Source: Agarophyton chilense
Taxonomy: Eukaryota; Rhodophyta; Florideophyceae; Gracilariales; Gracilariaceae
Length of the DNA stretch: 64,000 nucleotides
Assembly: GCA_030374765.1 (NCBI GenBank)
Contig: JARGXX010000034.1
Location: forward strand, 124,001-188,000
Direction of reading: 5' to 3'
In this document: positions 53,452 through 62,934 of the stretch, piece by piece
Position numbering within the stretch: the first letter of the stretch is position 1
Layout of the letters: each line of letters starts with the position of its first letter
Translations under genes and position numbers: made by a program
Notes under the pieces: model-generated
What the model was told of the DNA's origin: nothing
The model's database searches: none
What the model saw: only the letters and a program-made list of their open reading frames with translations

Positions 53452-54771
53452 TCAAATAGCAAGTAGAGCGTTGGCCTTCTGGACCAGATGGGCTGGGGTG
53501 GCCTTGCGCTTAAGTAGGCGCTCGACCATCATCAGGACGTCTTCGAACACACGTTCAAGCGGCTCGACAGTGTCCTCGGAGTCATCCAATCCCTTCCAGC
53601 GGACGTGGATTTTGAGACCATCGGGACTGTCCTCGAGCCCCATTAGGCGGGCGACAGGCATGCGCGACTCGGACTGTAAGACATGAGACAGAATGGCTGC
53701 CTCGTCAATCGCGTCGTCGCGGTAGAACTTGAGACGCGTCGAGTGTACGTCATCCATTTGGCCATTCCGGAGGTCTTCAACTTGATAAACGTAGTCGCTC
53801 AGCGCCTTGATGACCCTGCGAGGACCGCGCCAACCAAGGAAGAGCTTGTCTCCAGCACCATATTCGGTGCGGGCCACGAGGACATAGTCACCCTCAGTGA
53901 AGTGAGGGTGCTTTCCACGCGACGCAGCGGCTCTTGCTTGCTTGCGATGTTTGACCAAATTGGACTGTACGAGCGGATGAAGCTTGTCTCGGAGCTCGAT
54001 GAGCTTCTGTACGTTGAGGGTGCGTTCCGCTTGCGCCTCTGTCAACGTGACCGGTGTAGACAGTGATGTTCGCATGAAGGTCTGAACCGGTGGCGTCGGT
54101 TCTTTGCCCATGAAGGCCGTGATTGGACACACATTCCCACGCTGCGGAGAGGGGGAATTGTTAAGGACCGATTGGACGATGGGGATGAGGTCAGGCCATT
54201 CGGTCGTGCGCATCTGAAGCTCCGAAAGGACCGACCTGAGGACGCGAAGCAACTCGCGACCCAGACGCTCTACTGCCCCGTTGCTCCACGGACAGTAGGG
54301 AAGGGGGAAGTGGTGTGGCACCTTGAGACCCTTTGAGACCAAACGGGCAGTCTCATTCTTGAAATGAGTGAAGCCATCGGACATGAGACCATTAGGGACG
54401 CCGAAGGCTGCACACCACTCGATGATGGCAGTGGCGGCGTTCTCGGCGAAGGTGTCAGGGAACGAGTAGAACCACTTGTAGTTCGAGTGGTCGTCACGCA
54501 ACATGAGTTCGTACTTGTCGCCGTGCGCTGTGGCTCCAAGCTCGATGTAGTCGAACTGGAGCAGGTCGTTCGCTTTCGTGCCGTGGACGGCCGGGCCGAA
54601 AGGACGTGGGATTTTCTCCCCTTCGACTGTCGATAGACAGTGGATACAAGCACAAACGAAGGCGCGGACGTCCGCCTTGAGTGTAGACCAATGGAAGGAC
54701 TTGAGGAGCGCCAGCTTCGTGGCGCTAACGCCACGATGACCCGAAGGACCAGTATGGGCGATGATGCACAA
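53452..54771 (-). pseudogene. Gypsy D integrase with C-terminal chromodomain
   Basis: 439 open codons. Zinc-site half C-A-C-I-H-C-L; first Asp in L-L-Q-F-D-Y-I-E-L; second in G-L-M-S-D-G-F-T-H-F; Glu in W-S-N-G-A-V-E-R-L-G-R-E-L-L. After S-V-L-N-N-S-P-S-P-Q-R come F-T-E-G-D-Y-V-L and F-L-G-W-R-G-P-R-R-V, then the chromodomain H-V-R-W-K-G-L-D-D-S-E-D-T-V-E-P-L near the end. All core catalytic residues are present. The upstream junction with RNase H is cut by a stop near 54829. Chromodomains direct integration to modified histones in known chromoviruses. Confidence 0.85.
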
Positions 54772-54828
54772 CCGGAGCTGGATGTCAGCGGCATCATCCG
54801 GGACCCAGATGGAACCAGAAGGAAGAGT

Positions 54829-55511
54829 CTAAAGTTGGTCATTGAGGACGAGGTCGGCAGGGCGTGATGCATCGTGCGCCTGCTGAACCGCGGCGAGTGT
54901 AGTCCGTGTAGGCCAGTCGAAGTACGTGCTGGACGACGAGGGAAGCTCCGGGATGCGCACGAGGCGGCGCACAGTGGCCGGAACCGTAGACCATCGGGTC
55001 AGAAGATCGGCCCAGACGTTGTCGTCGCCCTTGATGTGGTAGCATGTGTAGCGGTACATGCTCAGCCGCACGGCCCAAAGTAGGACTTTTGCGCAGCGAC
55101 GTCTGCGACATGTCGGGGACCACCGACAGCGGGTCGAATAGGAAGTTGAGGTTGTTATGGTCCGTGTAGATGTCGAATCCTTCAAGCGTCGCGACGATCC
55201 AGTGCATACGGTCCAAAGAGGTCAGGACCGCGTACGCTTCCTTCTCGAGGACGGACCAGCCCATCTGGGTTTGGTTGAAGCGTCCCGAGATGAACGCCAA
55301 CGGCGAATGCCGTTGGTACTTGTGGGGCTTGACGATGTCCGGGAAGGGGACTTAGGTCACAATCCCGGACCAGGCCGTATCGGACGCATCGGTGTAGACG
55401 CACAAGCGTTGGCCGACGTCGCGGTGCGCGAGCGTGACCTGACGCGCGAGAGCGTTCTTGCATGCCTCGAAGGCGTCCAATTCGGTCTTGTCCCATCCGA
55501 GGTCCACGAGT
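54829..55511 (-). pseudogene. Gypsy D RNase H region
   Basis: The frame after RT gives VDLGWDKTELDAFEACKNAL and VYTDASDTAWSGIVT, then a TAA (55352-55354) where V-P-F follows. The next frame has E-K-E-A-Y-A-V-L-T and I-Y-T-D-H-N-N-L-N-F-L-F (55300 on). A frame change near 55.1 kb leads to G-D-D-N-V-W-A-D-L-L-T-R-W and PTRTTLAAVQQAHDAS, ended by a stop at about 54829. Confidence 0.8.
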
Positions 55512-55517
55512 AGGACA

Positions 55518-58214
55518 CTAGCAACTGCGCTCTTTCGTGCGCTTGGCCACATGGTCATACACGCGTTCCATGAAGTCGTGCAGCGGTGCCACGAGTTTGG
55601 AGAAGCTGGGGATGCCCTGCTCGACCCACTGTAGGGTGCAGACGAACTGCTGCAGGTTTGCCCCGGTGGTCGGCGGCTGCATGGACAGCAGGCCGTCGAG
55701 GCGGTGCGGATCGTAGCGAAGACCAGAACTGGACACGAGACGGCCACACCAGCGTATCTCCTTGGCGAATAGGATGCATTTCGTCGGGTGAAGCTTGATA
55801 TTGTGGTCCGCACAGACCACAAAGAATGACCGAATGGACTTCAGCAGGCCGGAAACGGTCGGTGCATGAATGAGGATATCGTCCAACCAGGACAACATGT
55901 TGGCCTTGAGGTCAGCGGGTATGATACCCGCGAAGGCGGATTGCAGATGAGTCACTGCATTGGTCGTCCCGTGGAGGACACGCGTCGGGGAGAAAATGCC
56001 GTCTGGTGTGATGAATGACTGGCACTCCTGTGACTCTTCGGATAATGGCAGCTGCCAATAGCCGTGCGAGAGGTCGAAGGTCGCGAAATATCTCGACGTG
56101 CCCAGTTTGGTCAGCTCGTGCTCCAAATTCGGCATCGGGTACTGATGCCGGACGGGGAACTTGTTGAACGGACGCAGGTCCACTGTAAAGCGGAAGCGGG
56201 CGCCTGGCTTCGGCACAAGGAGCGGCGCGCAGTCCCATTTGGACGTCGGGTTCGGGTACGCGAGACCATGGTGGACGAGGTCCTTGACGAACCTGTCCAT
56301 GAAGTCCCTTTGGTCTTGCGAATATTTGCGCAGACGGACCCTGACGGGCTTGGCGTCGCGGGTCAGAGCAACCTTGAGCGCGGGGATTACGGCGGGAGGC
56401 CCCGAGGAAAATGACGTGCGGAATATGTCCATATGGTCAGCAAGCAGCGTTTCCAATGTTGGGCGGTCTTCTTCCGGCAGTCCGTTGTCTTGCGCGACTG
56501 TCTTCATGTCGTCCACTGCGGTCTTGATGTCCTCGTGCTGGTTTCCATCGATAGATTCCAGCAAGGACGGATCCGGGAACGGATCCTCTTCAGCGCGTGC
56601 GCTGTAGTAGTTGACCTTGGGGCGCGCCGGGTCGAGCGGGGCGGAAGAGTCCACGTCGTCGTCGCGCACGCGGTTGAGTCGGGCAATCATAATCCGACTC
56701 ACTTGCCCACCATTGGTCCCCGGTGGTCCATCTGGACTGCAATCCGTCCCGTCGAGGAACGTGATGTTGTCCTCCAGTAGGGTCTTCGTATCCACGCGCA
56801 GATGGCGCAGTACCGGTAAGCCAATCAGCAAGTCCTCACAGGTCACGTTGTCATCCACCACAAGGAAGCGGATATTCTTGAGAGCGAGAAGACCTGAGTT
56901 GAGGTGTAAGACCGTGACAGGCACAGACCAAGCACGCGATAACGTGTACGTTGGCGCTTCGTTCTCTTTGGTCAGCGCGACTTTGACTCGCACCGTGTCG
57001 ATGCGGTCAATCTTGCCGATACCTTGGCCCACAGCATGGACGGCTAGTTTGGACGACGCGATATTCTCCTCGCTGCCGTCGTCACAGCGTCCCGTCACAT
57101 CTTGGGAAGCCCTGCCGTCCATAATGGTCATCTTGCACGACGGCGAGTCGTCGTCGCGTGCGGACGCGTCGGACTTGCGCTGAAAGCGTCTGACGGTCTT
57201 GGATGCAGACGATGAAGCGGCCCCTGCCGACGAGGTCTGGGAACGCGTCGACCTCGCTGGGCCATCACGAGACTTTGAGGCGGCAATTTTGTCCTTGAAG
57301 GCCTTTTTCTCTGCGTCCGTTGAGTTCTCGCAGTCATCGGCCCAATGCATGAGCTTCTTGCCATCACAGGCCAGTAGCGGACACGGAGAAGGCGGCTGGC
57401 GCTTCGTCTTGACTTTGTCCTTTTTGGTCTTGCCGCCGGCCTTGTTGTCATTGCCGGCGGCCGACTTCTTGTAGTCCGTTGTGTTCTTTCCGGAGCTCCC
57501 TTCAGACTTGCGAGACTTCGGGGGGCCGGTGTCGAGGCGCTCGAAGGTCTGCGATAGTCCGATGGCGTGCGCCTGAAAGCCACTGAAGTCGCTCTTGAGC
57601 TTGGTTTTTGAGTACTTGATGTCCTGCTCGAGCATAGTCCTGAGTTGCTGAGGCTTGATGACCGAAAGGACGTGGCGGATGGCCGCCTTGGGGTTGTTCT
57701 CGATGACCCACTTGAGGCAATTGGTCCGGAGGAGCGAGCGGTACTCCATGAACAGGAGTTTCATTCGACCCTCCGCGGACTTGAGAGACATGTCCATCTT
57801 GATGAGGGACAGGTCCATTTGGCCGAGTTCCTGTTCCGTGACAGCGTCACTCGACTCCTCGAACTCGGGGTCCAAAAAGGTCTGTAACTGGTCGTCCGTT
57901 AAGGTCTTGACGTCGTCGCAGTCGGCAATCCAGCCCCAGTCGACGGCGGACTCGAGCTGTTCGGCGTCGACACAGTAGGTCAGACCAACAGGACGGATGG
58001 GGTCGAGCGAGACTGTCCCCTCTTGGACGAGCTGCGAAGTCCTTGCGGTCAGTTTGCGACAGTACGCGTCGTACTCGCGGAGAAACACGCGAATAGACTC
58101 CGGGTCCATGCGGGCGAGGAACGGCTGCTCGACAGCCATGGTGAAATGATTGACCCTAGGGCCTGCAGTGCGAGCAGTCCTGGCGGTCGAAGAAGAAGAC
58201 GTGGTGTCCTCCAT
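55518..58214 (-). CDS. Gypsy D gag, protease and reverse transcriptase (one long frame)
   Basis: Open from upstream of the ATG at 58214 (MEDTTSSSSTARTAR; chosen as the first ATG after the LTR) to 55518, about 898 codons. Gag helices are followed by a linker and an atypical zinc motif, C-P-L-L-A-C-D-G-K-K-L-M-H-W-A-D-D-C (about residue 300). The protease-like domain has F-L-V-V-D-D-N-V and L-L-I-G-L-P-V-L-R-H-L. RT has F-R-F-T-V-D-L-R-P-F-N, Y-F-A-T-F-D-L-S-H-G-Y-W-Q and S-W-L-D-D-I-L-I-H-A, where the active-site DD is kept as LDD. A frameshift at about 55520 separates it from RNase H. The frame is intact but cannot make whole Pol. Confidence 0.85.
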   Translation of the reverse strand: MEDTTSSSSTARTARTAGPRVNHFTMAVEQPFLARMDPESIRVFLREYDAYCRKLTARTSQLVQEGTVSLDPIRPVGLTYCVDAEQLESAVDWGWIADCDDVKTLTDDQLQTFLDPEFEESSDAVTEQELGQMDLSLIKMDMSLKSAEGRMKLLFMEYRSLLRTNCLKWVIENNPKAAIRHVLSVIKPQQLRTMLEQDIKYSKTKLKSDFSGFQAHAIGLSQTFERLDTGPPKSRKSEGSSGKNTTDYKKSAAGNDNKAGGKTKKDKVKTKRQPPSPCPLLACDGKKLMHWADDCENSTDAEKKAFKDKIAASKSRDGPARSTRSQTSSAGAASSSASKTVRRFQRKSDASARDDDSPSCKMTIMDGRASQDVTGRCDDGSEENIASSKLAVHAVGQGIGKIDRIDTVRVKVALTKENEAPTYTLSRAWSVPVTVLHLNSGLLALKNIRFLVVDDNVTCEDLLIGLPVLRHLRVDTKTLLEDNITFLDGTDCSPDGPPGTNGGQVSRIMIARLNRVRDDDVDSSAPLDPARPKVNYYSARAEEDPFPDPSLLESIDGNQHEDIKTAVDDMKTVAQDNGLPEEDRPTLETLLADHMDIFRTSFSSGPPAVIPALKVALTRDAKPVRVRLRKYSQDQRDFMDRFVKDLVHHGLAYPNPTSKWDCAPLLVPKPGARFRFTVDLRPFNKFPVRHQYPMPNLEHELTKLGTSRYFATFDLSHGYWQLPLSEESQECQSFITPDGIFSPTRVLHGTTNAVTHLQSAFAGIIPADLKANMLSWLDDILIHAPTVSGLLKSIRSFFVVCADHNIKLHPTKCILFAKEIRWCGRLVSSSGLRYDPHRLDGLLSMQPPTTGANLQQFVCTLQWVEQGIPSFSKLVAPLHDFMERVYDHVAKRTKERSC

Positions 58215-58303
58215 GTTTGACGTCTTGAATGATCGGTGTCTTGAACGTCCCAAACGGTCTTGTGGTACTCGAACCACACTTGGCAGTAATCTGAAGTGAT
58301 CGC

Positions 58304-58614
58304 TATAGTCTGTCCGGCGTGGCCGTGCAGTATAGATAGAGTCCTGACGGTCGGTACAGTACTGAAGACTGAAAACAGACAGACAGGGTGGAGTTTACTC
58401 AAGCACAGTGGGTCGGCTAGAGAGGATCGGGTGAGTTCGATACCTCGTCTACTCAAACGAGGGAGAGACCTAAGGGACTAAATAGGCCGCCCAAGCTGGG
58501 CGAGCCTCGAGCAGAGTGGAGGCTCGAGGCTGTACAGTGTCCAATGAGGTCGATGCATAATATCTAAACTATCTTCCCAATCGGGTCGGGCGCATATGCG
58601 CCGCAGGCGTTACA
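58304..58614 (-). repeat. 5' LTR of gypsy element D
   Basis: Partner of 53131-53441, same length. Confidence 0.9.
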
Positions 58615-59287
58615 ACGACGCTGGTCTTGGCGGCGGCGCGTGGTTCCTGGGCTGCATGGTGGCACCGCCCATTTTGCGGCGCGGGGTGCGGGGGACGGTG
58701 CGTGCGTTTGCGCTCGGGGAAAAGGTCGTCGCTGTTGAAGGGAAGCGAACTGATGACCATCGTAGAAGGAGTGGAGACTGTGAATACTGGGCAAACTGAA
58801 GTATGTTCTCGTGCCAACGTTGTTTTTTCCAGGATGCTCCGATTGCACTACACTTGTGTCTGCTCCAGCGACCAAGCCATGCAGAACAAGAACAGCGCCA
58901 TATGCACTCCAATTACATTCATAGTAACACATTTAAATCCATCTGCCCACCGACTATCCTCACAATTTTAAAAAACTTTGCTCAGTTGGCCCAACTGGCA
59001 GCCAAACTCAATACGGATCCACACCTCGCGATGCCTAAACCACCTTGCTATTTTCATGCTATCCACATGCGTGGTTTCTACCTTCGTACACTCCTAAGAT
59101 TACACTCCTGTTCTTCAGCTGTCGTAGCATTGAGTCACTAGCTCTCGGCATTCATGTCTTCAAAAGGGTGTTCCAACTGTGGTGTGCACGCTCCTCTGCA
59201 TAAACCATTTATCCAAGATTTTAAACCACCTGCTACTCTGTTTACGCGCTGTCGAGTCTCGGTGACCAGCACGCCTGTTATAGTATT
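58615..59287. other. Spacer, no gene seen
   Basis: The left part is GC-rich and continuous with the DNA left of the gypsy element (53.05-53.13 kb). The right part is AT-rich upstream of the glycosyltransferase relic. Confidence 0.4.
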
Positions 59288-60235
59288 GTGTTGTTTGTCG
59301 CTGTTTTAATATTGATAGCAGCTGTTCTGGTACCCCCTTTTGTTTTTCAGGAAGAACTTGCCACTCGCAAGGCTTGGTTACACAGGTACAAACAGCTCAC
59401 CATTCAATCCATGTCATCCAGGTCACAATCACTATTCTCGGCTGTCACATCACGTCAGCGTTCTGTAAATCGGCTGCTTCCACCGCACATAGGAGCTATG
59501 TACAAATTGCATCGAAATATACCCAACCTTGAACAGCTCACTCCCACGCATTGGACTCGTCCATATGTGTTATTGCATTACGCTAGACCGTTTCCGAAAA
59601 CTCGCTGGCCAACGAAGCTTTTTATATATGCATCATGGGTCACCATGGGGTCTTTCGATCGTGGATTTGTCGTTTATGGCTGTCTGGTCGGTAATGACGT
59701 ACATCCATGGAAAACGTACAAAGGAGACGTATTTTCATGCAATGTTCCTCGTGAAATTGTAAATGGGGAGTTTATTTCTCTGGTTCTACCTTACAATAAT
59801 TATGTTGATGAACAGTCACAAAGCACAGTTCAAATTCATGATTCTATCAATGTCACGCTTCTGCATGGTGATATTATTCCCCTGTCCGACGATATCCGTC
59901 TTCATTTTCAGGATTCAGACTTGAAACATAACAAATCCCCCTCATTGATGTGTATCAAATTGCATCAGAAGTTTGAAGCACTTGGAGATGTCAGAGATCC
60001 AGAAGCTGCTGATTCTCAACCGCGATACGAAGTCTGTCTCGCTACGCAATTCAAACCATTTACCAATTATATTCATGGTTGGATTTCGTAATACAAACGT
60101 ATCTGAGTGGACATGATGTATATTATAGACAACGAGGCCGAATAAGTCTTTCTCAGGAATATAAACATCGAGAAGACGTTCGGGTATTGTACTGGCCTTG
60201 GCTTCGTTCTCAAACTCAAGCGTTAAGGAAAATGC
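59288..60235 (+). pseudogene. GT92/DUF23-type glycosyltransferase, N-terminal half, decayed
   Basis: From 59288 the frame is open for 267 codons. A membrane anchor (LFVAVLILIAAVLVPPFVF) is followed by a lumenal stem and a domain ending Y-E-V-C-L-A-T-Q-F-K and F-T-N-Y-I-H-G-W-I-S. Then come three in-frame stops (60089-60091, 60104-60106, 60143-60145) within Y-K-R-I-stop-V-D-M-M-Y-I-I-D-N-E-A-E. That matches the family's 'YY.R.GVD..YIYDN' donor-site region including the D-x-N. After a frame change comes V-R-V-L-Y-W-P-W-L-R-S-Q-T-Q-A-L, also typical. It stops abruptly near 60235, where glucan water dikinase sequence begins. The true ATG is missing. The type II anchor implies Golgi action on glycans in an intact relative. 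Confidence 0.65.
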
Positions 60236-61153
60236 TGTGATGGAGTGTTCGCCGAGGCGAAGGGAATGGTGCTGCCTCAAGGTATGTATCAGGAAATGCG
60301 CAAACGGCATGAAACGGATTATAGTGAGCTTTTGGGGGCATACGAGCAGGCGCAAGAAGGGAATATTGGGATAGAGGAGAGGGTGAGCTGGTTGCGAGGA
60401 CTGATTGAAAGCAAGTTCGTTTTGAAAGACATGTGGTGTAGTAAGATCCAACAGAAGTTCGAAAAAGAGAGCCGAGTGATGGTTCGATCGAGCGCTAATG
60501 CAAAAGATCTTGAGAATATGTGCGGGGCAGGGTTGTATGATTCGATTGCAAACGTGAATGTGCACAGTACAAAGGCGCTGAAGCGCGCTGTTTCGCAGAT
60601 TTGGGGGTCGCTATGGACGAAGAGAGCAGCGTCGAGTCGCAATTGCTACGGGGTAAAACATGAAAACGTGTCGATGGCAGTGGTGATTCAGGAAATGATT
60701 TGGTTGGACATGTCGTTTGTGGCGTCAAGTCATGATCCGGTGACGAAGGACCATACCAACATGTACGTTGAGGTGGCGGTGGGTATGGGCTAGACGCTGG
60801 CTAACGGCAACGTCGAGTGAAGCACATATCGACTGAAAGTGGACCGCAACAGCGGCGATGTTGAAACCGTGAGCTCCGCGTCGGTGAGTGGCGCACTGGT
60901 GGCAGGCGAAGAAGGTAATGTTGGACTGCACACGGTGGTGGTGGACTACTCGCAACAACGTCTGACAACGGACAACGAGCTACGACGTGCTTTGGGCGCA
61001 CGCATCGGCACGGCGATGAAGCTGTTGGAGACAAAGCTACGCGGTGCTAAGGAAGTGAAGGGCGCGCTGACGGAGAGCGGCGACGAGGGAGATGGCGGGC
61101 ACGGCCATGCAATGCATTCGTTCGTGTTGCAGGCGCGTTTGCAGATGGAGTAA
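60236..61153 (+). pseudogene. Alpha-glucan water dikinase, C-terminal ATP-binding part, with two stops
   Basis: Begins at about 60240 with FAEAKGMVLPQGMYQEM, then V-M-V-R-S-S-A-N-A-K-D-L-E-N-M-C-G-A-G-L-Y-D-S (the conserved 'R(S/C)SAN.EDL..MSGAGLYDS' block of GWD/R1 ATP-binding domains). V-A-V-G-M-G-stop-T-L-A, N-V-E-stop-S-T-Y-R-L-K-V-D-R, ALVAGEEGNVGLHTVVVDYS and R-R-A-L-G-A-R-I-G-T-A follow, ending F-V-L-Q-A-R-L-Q-M-E. The stops are TAG 60791-60793 and TGA 60818-60820. The phosphohistidine and starch-binding parts are absent. Intact enzymes phosphorylate starch glucans, which fits a floridean-starch organism. About 300 codons of a protein normally over 1000. Confidence 0.8.
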
Positions 61154-62001
61154 AACTTGTTTCGCAACGTTCGGGCGCCGCGCACTGTGTTGGCACAGCC
61201 CGGTTTAACCGCCAAGCGTGCGCTGCCTCTTACCGTTGCTCCTCACTGTACGCCCCTGGCCCGCCCCCCCACACTTGACATCCGTGCTCCCTCCTGCGCC
61301 CCCCTCCTGCGCCCCCCTCCTGCGCCCTCCTGCGCCCCCCCTTGCGCCCTGCTCCTCGTCCTCCCCTTCTCCCTTCTCCTCCCCCTCCCCGTTCCGCTCA
61401 CAGCCGCGCGCGCCGTTTGTTGTACGAACTTCGTACCACGTACGCTCCCAAAATTCGTCACACCTTTCCCGCCGCTCCACGTCGCGTCCCAATTCCGCCC
61501 CTTGTGCTTCTTCCGTTTCAGTCCGCCCAGAGCATTCCCCTCTATACCCCCCTCTCTCCAACAAACCCTCCCCCCTTCCCCGCCTTCCCTGCTCCTGGCA
61601 CCAATTTCGCCACGCCACTCACTCGCTCACCGCCGCTCCAATTTATTTTCCTTCCCCACCCCCTGCCTCTGCTGCTGTTGCAGCTGCTGCTGCACATTCT
61701 CTCTGCAACATGCTCCCCATCCTCAAGAGCCCACAATATTCACTTCCAAGCCGCTTCACTGCACACAGTGCACTCCTACCTTGAAAACGGCGGTCAGAAG
61801 GGCATGCAAAAACTCATCCATCTCTCTCGGAATGTAATCTACAACCCTCTCCACACCATCACTCTAGAATACGTTTATGAGCGCCGACCGGACAGTTCCG
61901 TTGGGCCGCGATACCTAGCTGCGTCCCAACAACCAACATCTGACTTGCAAATTTTGGGCTTCAAAGGTCTGCACGTGCCCAGCCTCGATCCAGAACACCA
62001 C
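61154..62001 (+). other. C-rich tract and an open frame cut by the LTR element
   Basis: 61260-61395 is a pyrimidine-rich tract with about four copies of CTCCTGCGCCCCCC (61288-61345). A plus frame stays open from 61342 through the tract into the LTR. Its part from about 61740 to 61995 (HTVHSYLENGGQKGMQKLIH, then PLHTITLEYVYERRPDSSVG) looks protein-like and may be the end of a host gene cut at 62002 by the LTR. Unrecognised. Confidence 0.3.
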
Positions 62002-62349
62002 TGCAACAAACATGTACAGATAGTACATCGTTCAAGCAACATCATTGTAGAGATGTTGCATCATTTGTGTAGTATTGTTGCATATGTTATGCATTTAGAA
62101 CTATCTAGAAGTTTCTCTCTCTATTCTAGAAACTTCTTAGATGAGTCTAGAACAATCTAGAAAATATGTTTTTAAGGGCTATTTAGAGGGGGTCAAAAGT
62201 CTATATAAGGAGGACCTGGTCCCCGACTTTAGTGACTTTTGGGGGAGAAGATCTCAGACCGTAGGAAAAGTAAAGTACAACACATTGCATCACTCGAACA
62301 TCGCACCGCGCTCCCCGATAGCCACCCTAGCCCAGTTGCCTTCGTTGCA
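62002..62349 (+). repeat. 5' LTR of element E
   Basis: 348 bp, TGCAAC...GTTGCA, like the solo LTR at 33707-34054. TATATAA at 62202-62208. Confidence 0.9.
62108..62162 (+). promoter_or_regulatory. Heat-shock-element-like cluster in the LTR
   Basis: GAAgtTTC at 62108-62115, then TTCtaGAAacTTC at 62124-62136, i.e. three perfect alternating nGAAn units, followed by single GAA units at 62150 and 62160. It lies 40-95 bp upstream of the TATA box, the usual place for a heat-shock-factor site. Binding is inferred. Confidence 0.55.
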
Positions 62350-62350
62350 C

Positions 62351-62366
62351 TGGTAGCATCGCAGGG
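62351..62366 (+). other. Primer-binding site of element E
   Basis: TGGTAGCATCGCAGGG, one base after the LTR. The TGGTAGC start complements a tRNA 3' end GCTACCA, as in eukaryotic initiator tRNA-Met; the identity of the tRNA is likely but not proven. Confidence 0.6.
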
Positions 62367-62934
62367 CTGGCCTCGCTTTGGGTGAAGCGAATCTGGAAAC
62401 ATAATCAATTGTTTAGAGTTGCGATAAGGGTACCTGCGGGCTGTAGTGCCAGGTATGCCTTGACAGACCGTGGGCAGGAGAGCCGGCTGTCAAACAGAAG
62501 CAACAGTGAACTAGCACTCGGGGCTGGAGTGGAGGGTGTCTGGTTCACTTGTTGTTAGGCTGATTGACTACTCCAGTAACCTTGCTGTTCGCTAGGTCGA
62601 CCGACTGGGACAAGGATTCGAGTAACGCTAAAACAGGGTTCGATCAGGTAAGATGTTCAAGTAAGACTCCAGTACCATCGAGCAAGTCAAGGGGAGGAGA
62701 CTGCAGTTGGTCGGTTCGTGATCTTTTTTCTATAGGGTAAGGACACCGAAGGGTTTACGTAGTAAACTGGTGGGGATATCCCGAACGGATTAAGAAGTAC
62801 CGGAGCCCTAGTGGTGTGGGAGCCGGACAGAGCTTGCTGAAATCACCTTCTCCGCGGGTAGAGGACCCGTCGCCTAGGGACGAATCCCAAGAAGTGGAAA
62901 TCAAACAAACGAAAATCAAGCAGTCAAGAGTTTA
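62367..62934 (+). other. Leader of element E
   Basis: Long untranslated leader without a sizeable open frame between the primer site and gag. Confidence 0.5.

Larger units (their letters stand above)
53131..58614 (-). mobile_element. Ty3/gypsy element D with chromodomain
   Basis: 5484 bp, minus strand. LTRs are 53131-53441 and 58304-58614, 311 bp each, with about five differences by eye. Flanks ACGAG (53126-53130) and ACGAC (58615-58619) are a probable 5-bp duplication with one change. The order is gag, protease, RT, RNase H, integrase, chromodomain, i.e. the gypsy order. Young by LTR similarity, yet pol has at least two stops and two frameshifts. Confidence 0.85.

Noticed and set aside
61205-61618. 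Minus-strand Gly/Glu/Arg-rich frame
   Set aside because: It is the complement of the pyrimidine-rich tract, with biased composition and no protein features.
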